Part shown: piece after piece, positions 1 through 12,500 of the stretch
Layout of the letters: each line of letters starts with the position of its first letter
How positions within the stretch are numbered: the stretch's first letter is position 1
Assembly: GCA_934045905.1 (NCBI GenBank)
Contig: OW203771.1
Location: 16,295,701 to 16,359,700, forward strand
Reading direction: 5' to 3'
DNA length: 64,000 nt
DNA from: Leuctra nigra
Lineage: Eukaryota; Arthropoda; Insecta; Plecoptera; Leuctridae
Made by a program: the position numbers and the translations under genes
Notes under the pieces: generated by a model
Database searches by the model: none
Seen by the model: the letters and a program-made list of their open reading frames with translations, nothing else
What the model was told of the DNA's origin: nothing

Positions 1-300
1 TAGGTCATCGAGAATAAGATCATCCTGACACTTGGTGTGGTGCGCTTGGTCCTGCATTGGGTTCCGCAGTGGAGGCTGAGTCTATCACATCTCAGATGCA
101 GCCTGGAGACAGCGACAGTGCTGCTCGTTGTGGTGAGTTTATAGGTCATCGAGAATAAGATCATCCTGACACTTGGTGTGGTGCGCTTGGTCCTGCATTG
201 GGTTCCGCAGTGGAGGCTGAGTCTGTCACATCTCAGATGCAGCTTGGAGACAGCGACAGTGCTGCTCGTTGTGGTGAGTTTATAGGTCATCGAGAATAAG
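1..300 (+). repeat. 141-bp tandem duplication of a whole exon
   Basis: Copy 1 is 1-141, copy 2 is 142-282, and a third starts at 283 but diverges after about 20 bases. Each copy holds the full 129-bp exon with its own acceptor and donor; only 12 bases (GTGAGTTTATAG) separate the exon copies, too short for an intron. The copies differ at only a few positions. More copies may lie upstream of the window. Confidence 0.85.
4..132 (+). CDS. ATP13A3-like: P5B ATPase exon 1 in window (N-terminal membrane region)
   Basis: 43 codons, VIENKIILTLG to VLLVV, preceded by TATAG and followed by GTGAGT. The pattern LTLG...LRL..HW.P.W...C.L..A..VLL is that of the N-terminal region of P5B pumps. Phase 0 at the 3' end joins directly to the next exon. 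The exon is copied again 141 bp downstream; which copy is spliced in is unknown. Confidence 0.75.
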
Positions 301-491
301 ATTATTCTGACATGTTTATGATAGTTGATTGACTGCGACAGTTCTGGGGCTGGATTCACAAAGAAGTATAACTTGATGACCGAAAAAACTTAACTCAATA
401 TTAGTAATTACCATGTTTTGCCGACATAATATGTTTATAATTTTAATTGTACAAATCGTCATTTATAATGATAAAATACTAAGTTTTAACG

Positions 492-536
<45 letters not shown>

Positions 537-3500
537 TGTTGTTGTTTAACGTAAGTACCTAATTATGCTTAAAACCTTTCGAGAATCAAGCCACTAGATT
601 TGGCCAAGGTTCGATTTGTTCAAGGATGGCTTCTGCCCCCTCCCATTTGAACTTATTAGTGAAAGAATGCCTAGAATGATACTCTAGAAATATATGATAA
701 AATGTGGTTAATATAATGGCACAGAATGAAAAATAAAATTCACACAGGATCGAATGTTCTAACACTAAGATTTATTATTAGTAATAGGTATCATGATACA
801 AATCCTAAACTAATCCTACTAAAATCAAATCCTAAACATTTAAGCATAGCTATTTTTTTTGTCTATTTTAGCAACATAAACATATCTTATAAAAACAATA
901 GGTTGTGCCCAAACCCATGGAAAATATGAAAAAATATAGACATTTCATATTTCCATGAGTTTTTGGCTTTGGGCACAATTATTTTATTTATAAGATAGTG
1001 CAGTCGACTCTTAAATGTTCGAGATCTGAAAAACCCAGTTCGACTTGGAGTCACGTTGAGATCGATTACGGATTAGGAATTATCATGGCGCTGAGCTCTC
1101 ATCTCACTTATCTCATTGAGTGGATCGAGTGAAGAGAGAGATGAACAATGACTTTCACCTTGACCAGATGTCATAGATTGCAATCAAAACACAAGATGAT
1201 AAATATCAACAGTTATTGAATTTCAAAATATATTTTCTCTATAACTCAATAAAAAATAATTAATTTATGGATATCCTATTAAATAATGCAAGTATGAATG
1301 ATTAGTGACATCAGTAAAGTTCAGAGGCTTCATAGATTAATTATAACACAGGTGCTGAGAAAATATCGAGAAACAAATCATGGGATTTCTAATTATTCAA
1401 TGTAGGTATTTCTCAATTATTTCATATTTACGAGAATGTCTATGAAAATTAATTTGTATTTTGTTTCCAAATAATCCAATCAATCTAGGATATTATTAAT
1501 TTTGTGTTATGTACATTTAAAAACATGTAAAGCCACTTGCTAAAAACTAAAAGAAACCAAGTTGAATTCTTGTTCTCATTTAACTCCTGACTGAGAATAA
1601 GCTATCAACATTACACATGCATTTTACTGTGTTCTTCTTGTCAGAGCCGAGGTTCCACTAGTGAGATTGTAGTAGTAGAATGCATTTTATGGCTAGCAAA
1701 TAATGTCAACACTATCACTTCTCTTCAGATGCTTCGTGTAAATTTTCACTCTTGGGATGACCATTGAAATTCATTAGACATTCATTAGAATTCATTAGAT
1801 TCATTCATTAGAAATTTGCGTGACCTTGAAATGCTTTTTGATCGATATTAACCAATATCTTATACTAAAGTTATTGTTAATAAAATTACGAATCTTCAGA
1901 ACTGTTCAATGAAAATAATACAATAATTTGGAATGGGTTATTAGTTCTATTTTGTCCTACAGAAGTTCAGTTCCATATTTTTACTAATTTTCAGGCACAG
2001 CGTCTGTAGGACAAAATACTAATTCCAAACTTCGAAATTATTTTCATTGAACTGTTCTGAAAAAAGGTAGATACGTAGCCAATTACATTGGTAAACGATT
2101 AAAAAACTCTTTTAAGGTAAAACAAAACTCACTCCACTCGGCCGTCTTCAGTTGAAGTCCCTTTAAACCTTGATATTGTGACGCACATACTGGTCTATCA
2201 ATTATAATTTCAGTGATAAGCCACTCTACCTTTATGTAGTATTATTATCACATCAATTACAGACAGATGCGAAGGAATGATATCAACAATGTCAAGCCGC
2301 ATTTCAAGAGTCTTATCGTACATTGCAAAAATTACCCGTCATTAAAATGTCTTCTATTTTAAATGCATTTTCTTATCACTCTGCTCAAGTATGTCCAGCT
2401 TTATTTACGTCACGTAGACTGAACTGCTTATCCAGTAAATAAATAAATAAATAAATAAATAAATACATTAATTAATAAATACATACAAACATACCTACAT
2501 CAATACAAAATATGTGCCTAAATGACATTGCGGGGGGGGGGGGGGGGGGGAAGGTCCGGAGCCAGTGGGACGGCAAGTTTTGATCATATCACATTTCATT
2601 TTACATTTCAGTTTATATGCTGGGTGTTGAAATTTGGGGTAGGTAACTAGATATATATGCGTCTCATCTCACTATTGAGACGTTCTTTTAAGGGGAGGGT
2701 TTCGAACTGTGGGACACATTGGGAAGGGGGAAGAAGGGGTAAAAATAAACATTTTTTATAGCGTAGCTTACGTCTTTTATGCACAGCCTCTAAGTATCAG
2801 TACAATCAAATAATAAATTAATTAATTACATGTATACGTATGCATATTATATTCTCTTTCTCTTCTAACCAATTGTCTGGAAGTCTGCCTTCACAGATGT
2901 AGCTGCAAAATGACATGCACCACCTGCACACTGTATTTCTTCTGCAAACGACGTGGATTTATTCTCTGTGATTTGCAGGAGAACTACCAGGGCAAGTATA
3001 AGTCCTACTATGTGGAGCGAGTGAAGATGCTGTCTGCTAAAGAAGCCTCGCTCTCTGGATGGGAGAAGTCATTCGACAACAAGGCTCTGAGTCTGGACTC
3101 CGATCTGCCGACCTCCATCGTCAACGCCGAGCCGCCCACCAGCTTCCGCATGCACCTCGACAATGACACGTACAGAGGTAACTTACTAAACCAGGGACAA
3201 AGATATTACTAAAACTCACATCTTTGCCAGGGACCTATTCTATATCTCTTTTGATCTCGTCGCGGCCGCCTTCATTTCACTGTCATTAACCCGCCGGTAG
3301 TCACCTGCCATTTTGTAACGCGAGTAGTCACCTGGGGTCTGACAGACCCCATTTACTATTGGCTCCCGTGTACATTTGAAAGGTATTTTGGGACATTTAA
3401 TTAGTATTGCAAATTATAATAATCCAATCTATATTTTTGAATGTACGTATTGTGTATTTCTGTTAGGACTATAATAACATAAAAATAATTATACCATTTA

Positions 3501-6500
3501 ACTGTTATTCTGATTTGTTAGGCGATTTTGAAATATTAAAACGTCGTTTCTCAACAATTAAATTTTGCAGATAACGTAGTTTTAAACTTTGAGGACGATA
3601 TGCTCAATCTTTCTCGCACCATTCCCCCTTTGCATCATTGGAATGGTCAGAATATAATTACACTTCGCACTCAAAATGTGCGAAGTGTAATATTGCATAT
3701 TGCAAGTGCATATTTTTTTCCAAAAAATATGCACGTAATATTGAATGTATTGTGTTTTTCTATGTTAGTAGCCTATACGACACTGTAATTCTGGGAAACA
3801 CTTTCGCTCACGAAACAGTTAGGCTATAGGAAGACCCCGCTTTTGAAATTCCAAGATAATGTGCGATTTTGGACAATAATTTTAGGCGATTTGATATTTA
3901 AAAAAAATGAATGTTATTGGGGGGGGGGGGGGGGGGGGGGCATTAATTCCCCCCTTGGGAGAAATTCCCCACCTGTTCGCAACACTATACTAAGAAATAA
4001 ACCGATCAGACTGTAAATATTATGATGCCGTGTTATTTCAGATTCTGGAGTAATTCGTGGTGTTTGGGTGAAGAAACTCTGCTACGTCTGGGACACGAAG
4101 AGTCACTCCTTCATCCGTCTCGCAGGTCTGGAGCAAGGCTTCAGTGCAGCCGACTTCCATGCGTCTAGCGGCCTCTCACAGGAAGAACAGGCGCTGAGGT
4201 AATGACATGGGCGTCCACAGGGAGGGTCCGCCCCCCCCCCCCCCTTCCCCTTGGATGTCAGGAAAATATAAACATTTTGTGGGGTTTTACAAATAGTTTC
4301 ATTTTGTAACGAAAAAATCTAAAGAAAATTGATTTCAAAGTGTCAAAAAAACAAAAAATGCCCTGCGGGGCAGATTTGAACAAGTCTCCCACCACCCCAA
4401 AATGCAATATTTAAAAAATATTGAATAATTCAACAAAATACTCCTCATAACGTTTCAAAATTGATTTCAAACTGTCCATAAACCAAAAAACGCCCTGCTG
4501 GGCAGGGTGGGGCGCGCCCCGACTCCCCCTTAACCCGTGAAATCTAGTGGAGCGGTCGCTCCACACAGCCAAGTCGTACCGTACACTCACAGTCACTCAA
4601 TTACCGTATAAATGCCTTTATCAACTGAGGAGCAGACCAACTACTTTTTCTGTAAGCAACAACATAGCATTTTCGGCCTACTGGATTTTCCTTGCTCTGC
4701 CCCCACCTGGCCTAAATCCTGCGAACGCCCATGGTAAATGACAGTGTGTCGCATTGCGTGTCGGTCGGCATGAAGGAATTAATGAAATGATGATGATAGG
4801 GGATGAAGAATAGGTTTAGGAAGGGGTGGGAAGGAAGCGGTCGTGTCTTATTAGTAGGGCCGTGGGGACTGAACCTGGTTCCTCCAGGGCACCCCCTCCA
4901 GGGCAAGAGTGGTTAAGGGGGTTTCAAAGGGGCAAGAGATTTTAATTTCAGGGCAATTGTTGTAAGAAGACGTGAGTTAGAGACCGATATTGAGCAAAAT
5001 CTACTCATTCTGGAAAGCCCCAAAAAATATATGGGACGTTCGAAACTGGTAAAATGAGATTCATAGGGAAAGCTCCAACTTAATAACCGTTCAACATATA
5101 GAAAGCTGAAACTTGGCAGGAATATTATTCATACACATACCAAAAGACTGATTACGCTCTTTTCGGTATTTCCGTTGCAATATTTCTAAAATAAAATCGG
5201 TGTGTACAGGAGTTTCTATCGAGAAAACCATTTTGCATTGCCTGCGTGGTCAGGGAAGAAATAAAATCATTGACAAAAGGGCCGGTCATCACTTACTTCG
5301 CCTATTTATAAAGGAAACAATGCAAGTCTCTAGAGCAGGGGTCGGCAACCTTTTTTGGTGAAAGAGCCAATTTTCCACAATTGAATAAATTAGATAATAA
5401 TGGGAGCCGCAGTAGAGGCAATCAAATATAATACACCGAAAATAATAAATTGAATTACTTTAGTTTATTTTGATATTTTGACGAAGCCCCCCAATTGTTG
5501 CCCCGCAGGCGTTTTTTTAAAAGAATTTACACAATTTAAAAGTGATTTTGGGACTCTAAAATGAACAAACTGAATCAAATATTCAAATATTCTCAAAATA
5601 TCAATATTTTCAATTCCAGATCTTTATTTAAATTATAGATCCATTCGAGAACCACCAAGGAGCCGCAAGTTGCCGACCCCTGCTCTAGAGGAAAATAACG
5701 GTCGCTGGAGTTTTTCCAAAGCTCCTGCAATATTTCGTCATAAAAAATCGGGATGTAATTATAAGAGGTGAAAACGGTCCAGTTGGTTGAAAAACACTTT
5801 CGTGATGATGTGCAATTGATTGCCCAATTTCGTGTTTTGTAAATTTAGTCACGAGGTAATTTGCTGTGTTTGCAGACGCCTGGTGTATGGCAACAACGAG
5901 ATCATCGTGCCGATGCAGTCTATCCCGAACATGATCATGATGGAGCTGCTGGATCCTTTCTACTTCTTCCAGCTGTTCAGCATCTGTCTCTGGTTCGCCG
6001 ACCAATACATCGCGTATCCCATCACGATCATCCTCATGACCACATTCGGCGTGTGGTCGTACGTCGCGCAGACCAGGAAGGTAACGGGAACAATTACTCA
6101 GGAATACATCGCGTATCCCATCACGATCATCCTAATGACCACATTCGGCGTGTGGTCGTACGTCGCGCAGACCAGGAAGGTAACGGGAACAATTACTCAG
6201 GAATACATCGCGTATCCCATCACGATCATCCTCATGACCACATTCGGCGTGTGGTCGTACGTCGCGCAGACCAGGAAGGTAACGGGAACAATTACTCAGG
6301 AATACATCGCGTACCCCATCACGATCATCCTCATGACCACATTCGGCGTGTGGTCGTACGTAGCGCAGACCAGGAAGGTAACGGGAACAATTACTCAGGA
6401 ATACATCGCGTACCCCATCACGATCATCCTCATGACCACATTCGGCGTGTGGTCGTACGTCGCGCAGACCAGGAAGGTAACGGGAACAATTACTCAGGAA

Positions 6501-9500
6501 TACATCGCGTATCCCATCACGATCATCCTCATGACCACATTCGGCGTGTGGTCGTACGTCGCGCAGACCAGGAAGGTAACGGGAACAATTACTCAGGAAT
6601 ACATCGCGTATCCCATCACGATCATCCTCATGACCACATTCGGCGTGTGGTCGTACGTCGCGCAGACCAGGAAGGTAACGGGAACAATTACTCAGGAATA
6701 CATCGCGTACCCCATCACGATCATCCTCATGACCACATTCGGCGTGTGGTCGTACGTCGCGCAGACCAGGAAGGTAACGGGAACAATTACTCAGGAATAC
6801 ATCGCGTACCCCATCACGATCATCCTCATGACCACATTCGGCGTGTGGTCGTACGTCGCGCAGACCAGGAAGGTAACGGGAACAATTACTCAGGAATACA
6901 TCGCGTATCCCATCACGATCATCCTCATGACCACATTCGGCGTGTGGTCGTACGTCGCGCAGACCAGGAAGGTAACGGGAACAATTACTCAGGAATACAT
7001 CGCGTACCCCATCACGATCATCCTCATGACCACATTCGGCGTGTGGTCGTACGTCGCGCAGACCAGGAAGGTAACGGGAACAATTACTCAGGAATACATC
7101 GCGTACCCCATCACGATCATCCTCATGACCACATTCGGCGTGTGGTCGTACGTCGCGCAGACCAGGAAGGTAACGGGAACAATTACTCAGGAATACATCG
7201 CGTATCCCATCACGATCATCCTCATGACCACATTCGGCGTGTGGTCGTACGTCGCGCAGACCAGGAAGGTAACGGGAACAATTACTCAGGAATACATCGC
7301 GTACCCCATCACGATCATCCTCATGACCACATTCGGCGTGTGGTCGTACGTCGCGCAGACCAGGAAGGTAACGGGAACAATTACTCAGGAATACATCGCG
7401 TACCCCATCACGATCATCCTCATGACCACATTCGGCGTGTGGTCGTACGTCGCGCAGACCAGGAAGGTAACGGGAACAATTACTCAGGAATACATCGCGT
7501 ACCCCATCACGATCATCCTCATGACCACATTCGGCGTGTGGTCGTACGTCGCGCAGACCAGGAAGGTAACGGGAACAATTACTCAGGAATACATCGCGTA
7601 TCCCATCACGATCATCCTCATGACCACATTCGGCGTGTGGTCGTACGTCGCGCAGACCAGGAAGGTAACGGGAACAATTACTCAGGAATACATCGCGTAC
7701 CCCATCACGATCATCCTCATGACCACATTCGGCGTGTGGTCGTACGTCGCGCAGACCAGGAAGGTAACGGGAACAATTACTCAGGAATACATCGCGTATC
7801 CCATCACGATCATCCTCATGACCACATTCGGCGTGTGGTCGTACGTCGCGCAGACCAGGAAGGTAACGGGAACAATTACTCAGGAATACATCGCGTATCG
7901 CATCACGATCATCCTCATGACCACATTCGGCGTGTGGTCGTACGTCGCGCAGACCAGGAAGGTAACGGGAACAATTACTCAGGAATACATCGCGTACCCC
8001 ATCACGATCATCCTCATGACCACATTCGGCGTGTGGTCGTACGTCGCGCAGACCAGGAAGGTAACGGGAACAATTACTCAGGAATACATCGCGTATCCCA
8101 TCACGATCATCCTCATGACCACATTCGGCGTGTGGTCGTACGTCGCGCAGACCAGGAAGGTAACGGGAACAATTACTCAGGAATACATCGCGTATCCCAT
8201 CACGATCATCCTCATGACCACATTCGGCGTGTGGTCGTACGTCGCGCAGACCAGGAAGGTAACGGGAACAATTACTCAGGAATACATCGCGTACCCCATC
8301 ACGATCATCCTCATGACCACATTCGGCGTGTGGTCGTACGTCGCGCAGACCAGGAAGGTAACGGGAACAATTACTCAGGAATACATCGCGTATCCCATCA
8401 CGATCATCCTCATGACCACATTCGGCGTGTGGTCGTACGTCGCGCAGACCAGGAAGGTAACGGGAACAATTACTCAGGAATACATCGCGTACCCCATCAC
8501 GATCATCCTCATGACCACATTCGGCGTGTGGTCGTACGTCGCGCAGACCAGGAAGGTAACGGGAACAATTACTCAGGAATACATCGCGTATCCCATCACG
8601 ATCATCCTCATGACCACATTCGGCGTGTGGTCGTACGTCGCGCAGACCAGGAAGGTAACGGGAACAATTACTCAGGAATACATCGCGTATCCCATCACGA
8701 TCATCCTCATGACCACATTCGGCGTGTGGTCGTACGTCGCGCAGACCAGGAAGGTAACGGGAACAATTACTCAGGAATACATCGCGTACCCCATCACGAT
8801 CATCCTCATGACCACATTCGGCGTGTGGTCGTACGTCGCGCAGACCAGGAAGGTAACGGGAACAATTACTCAGGAATACATCGCGTACCCCATCACGATC
8901 ATCCTCATGACCACATTCGGCGTGTGGTCGTACGTCGCGCAGACCAGGAAGGTAACGGGAACAATTACTCAGGAATACATCGCGTATCCCATCACGATCA
9001 TCCTCATGACCACATTCGGCGTGTGGTCGTACGTCGCGCAGACCAGGAAGGTAACGGGAACAATTACTCAGGAATACATCGCGTACCCCATCACGATCAT
9101 CCTCATGACCACATTCGGCGTGTGGTCGTACGTCGCGCAGACCAGGAAGGTAACGGGAACAATTACTCAGGAATACATCGCGTACCCCATCACGATCATC
9201 CTCATGACCACATTCGGCGTGTGGTCGTACGTCGCGCAGACCAGGAAGGTAACGGGAGCAATTACTCAGGAATACATCGCGTATCCCATCACGATCATCC
9301 TCATGACCACATTCGGCGTGTGGTCGTACGTCGCGCAGACCAGAAAGGTAACGGGAACAATTACTCAGGAATACATCGCGTACCCATCACGATCATCCTC
9401 ATGACCACATTCGGCGTGTGGTCGTACGTCGCGCAGACCAGGAAGGTAACGGGAACAATTACTCAGGAATACATCGCGTATCCCATCACGATCATCCTCA

Positions 9501-12500
9501 TGACCACATTCGGCGTGTGGTCGTACGTCGCGCAGACCAGGAAGGTAACGGGAACAATTACTCAGGAATACATCGCGTATCCCATCACGATCATCCTCAT
9601 GACCACATTCGGCGTGTGGTCGTACGTCGCGCAGACCAGGAAGGTAACGGGAACAATTACTCAGGAATCCTTCTTCAAAGTACCTAATACAGAAAATATA
9701 TGTGTATATATTTTATATATATTGTAAATATATATATATAAAAAAAATATATATGTATATATTTTCAAATGCGTATTTACATCGAGTCAATCGACTGTTA
9801 AAATGCCACACGTGACGGTGAGGAATAGTGTGACATGACTGTGTGTAGCAGTCAGACGCGTAGGAAGGGGGGGATGGGGGGATTAACTCCCCCCCCCCCC
9901 CCACTCGAGCAGGCTGACCCCCCATTCACCATACAAAATTAAGTTTAAAGTCCAAGAATCACTAAAAAAAAAAAAATATCTAAAACAAATCGCCCTGCGG
10001 GGCAAGAATACGGGGTTGTTTGTGGATATTTGGATATTCAGAATCGATGTTGAAATGTTTACATTCCAACAAATGCCCTGCGGGGCAACAATTTGATTTT
10101 TTGCTTCAGTTTGTGCATTTTAGAACCCCAGAATCACTTTTAAATGGTTTAAATTCTACAAAACTCCCTTCGGGGCTAAAACTGGGAGCTTTCCCCCAGA
10201 TCCCCCCTCCGGGTGTCGCAATACCCCCCCCCCCCCCCCCCATGATGAAAGTAGTACCTACGCGCCTGGTAGTAGTGTAACATGACTCTTTGTACCTGAC
10301 CGACGGCTGCCACCTTATCGCGGTGGTGGGGTTTGTGTTGACCAATGATCCATTGCAGCTAAGCCGGCGAGCAATGCTCATGTGTAAGGGCTTCCCATGC
10401 CGGACAGGTCAGTGGTGAGGCCCAGACAAAGAGCAGCCAGGGTTGACCTAACCATAGACATTTATACTCACGAACGCAGTGAGTATAAATATCTATGCCC
10501 TAACCATGTCCTCCCTTGATTTTGTGTCCCCTCGAGATGGTGATCCCCCCCTCGAGATGGTGATCCCCTTGAATTCGGGTTCCGCCGGCCTGAATAATCA
10601 CACCCCCCGGTCCGTCCCCATTCTGGCCTGGCCTTCCCACCAGTGCTGGACTCCCCCGGATCGGGCCCGTTAGGTCGACCCCTCTCTATGTCCTCCAATT
10701 ATGATCAACAAAGTTAAATATAAAAATTAATGTGCGCAATATAACCTCGTCGTTGACGCGCCGTTAAACAATAATAATCTAATCTAATCTGACTCTTTGT
10801 AGACGTGTCACATGATTGTGTAGTATTGCCAGTAACACGGTGTGTTCTGCCACAGAGCCAGCGGCGCCTGCACGAGACCGTTCACGCGGTCGGTGACGTC
10901 ACACTATGTCGTCAAGATGGCGGCACTGTCGTCGTGCCCTTCAACGAGCTGGTACCGGGTGACGTCATCGTCATACCCAATGAGGGATGTCGCATGCATT
11001 GTGACGCTCTGCTGCTCAACGGCCATTGCGTCATGAACGAGAGCATGTTGACGGGTGGGTGTTCTTCCCACAATCCATCAGTACATCAGTATACTGTTTT
11101 AATTATGCTCACCTTCTGTCCAACTCAATATAAACAAGAGTTTATATAATCATTGTTTCATAAATTTAGTATTTAGGTAATTTTTAATGAACTACGAAAA
11201 TATATCACATTTGATAATTTTCTGGATGTTCTTAAAACTTTAAAAAATCTCACAAACCGAAGATAGAAAATTAAGCTAGTATTTCGTAAATTCATGAGCT
11301 GACCCCCATTTCACAGGTTATTCCAAACTATTTTGAACCCAAAGGTGATGATTTGCTGTGTCCCAAATTCATTTTCAATGTGCTTTAAAAAAGGGCACTG
11401 CGGGACATGACTCCCATCAAAATACCTAATATAGCGGAAGTGATTGTGCCCACCCAAAATAAGTACCTACCCGCCAGTCACTGCCCACCTTAGTAAATGT
11501 ATGCTGGCTGCTCCTTATGCTGTGGCCTGGATGGATTGTATGTTCCAGGCGAGAGCGTGCCCGTGAGCAAGAACGCGTTCCCGATGTACAACGAGAAGAA
11601 CCACTCTCCACACACGCTGTACTGCGGCACGGACGTGATCCAGGCACGCTCGCAGAACCAGCTGCCGGTCAGAGCCGTGGTCCTCCGCACCGGATATCTC
11701 ACGACCAAAGGCAGTCTTGTCAGATCGATTCTCTATCCGCCGCCCGCGGACTTCCAGTTCGAGAGAGATTCCTACAAGTTCATCCTGATTCTTGCCGTGG
11801 TGGCGTTGATGGGACTTATCTACACTGCAATTGACAAGGTATTTGTATTTTTTATTTATAGAATTTATTTAGCAATTACTAAGCCAGTAACATTTCAAAT
11901 AAATTTGTTACCAACAGTTTTCATCAAAAATCCATTCTTCATTTTCTTTCCCAAACTCATTCCAGGAGGCCTATTCCAAAACGGTTTCCCAATTCCATAC
12001 TAATGGAATCCGGTCACGGCCATAGGTGCTGCAAGCGCGAGCGATTTTGCTGCTTTTTGTAGACACTTTTTGCGATACGATTGGAGATGAAATAGCTAGA
12101 CCAAATTGTTCGAAATTTTAATCGTAATTAGATAAAAGACAAACTTAGGGTTATCCCTTGGTATATTTTTAATATTTTGTTTCGTTAATTAGTAATAATT
12201 AGTGATTTTTTTGTAAAAAAAGTAGCTATTTTCTTGTCTTGCTGGGTGCTGTATAAAATTAAATTTCAAAAATGTGCCAAGTGATAACCCTAAGTTTGTC
12301 TTTCATCTAATCATGATTAAAATTTGAGATCAATTGGTTTACGGGTTTGGTCTCCAATCGTATCGCAAATTTCATAGTTTTGCACGGTTTTGTTGAATAA
12401 CCGGCGCCTTATTAACGATGCAATAAGCAAAAATTAAAAAGTGCTACTAATATACAATCAGATTGATCATGTGAACATCCTGCAAAAGTAACACTCACTT

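Larger units (their letters stand above)
301..2978. other. Intron 1 of the P5B gene
   Basis: No coding exon seen. It holds a (GTT)n microsatellite, a short hairpin at about 903-980 (a GTTGTGCCCAAA arm against its complement), a hairpin transposon at 1852-2146, an (AAAT)n run at about 2437-2465 and a poly-G run at 2532-2550. Confidence 0.6.
4199..5875. other. Intron 3 of the P5B gene
   Basis: No coding exon seen. It carries a TIR element (4206-4733) that contains a fragment of the GGAGCG hairpin family, then a complete hAT-type MITE (5336-5682). The stretch 4740-5330 shows nothing recognisable. Confidence 0.6.
9666..10855. other. Rest of intron 4 of the P5B gene
   Basis: An (AT)n-rich stretch at 9698-9765, a TIR element (9853-10268) and a retroposon (10295-10790). 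No coding sequence seen. Confidence 0.65.

Noticed and set aside
726..929. 67-codon open frame in ATPase intron 1
   Set aside because: AT-rich, no conserved motif or splice context; it ends inside a hairpin repeat.
3286..3380. Possible piggyBac end (TTAA then CCCGCCGGTAGTCACC)
   Set aside because: Suggestive left junction, but no matching inverted end with TTAA was found downstream, so no element can be drawn.
5820..9727. Open frames of 1194 and 1288 codons over the 99-bp array as separate giant proteins
   Set aside because: One is the ATPase exon frame running into the array, the other a shifted frame of the same repeat. Neither has its own start context or non-repeat sequence.
10295..10790. 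tRNA-derived SINE head or tRNA gene
   Set aside because: TAGCGCGGTGG-like sequence hints at an A box, but no convincing B box or cloverleaf could be read.
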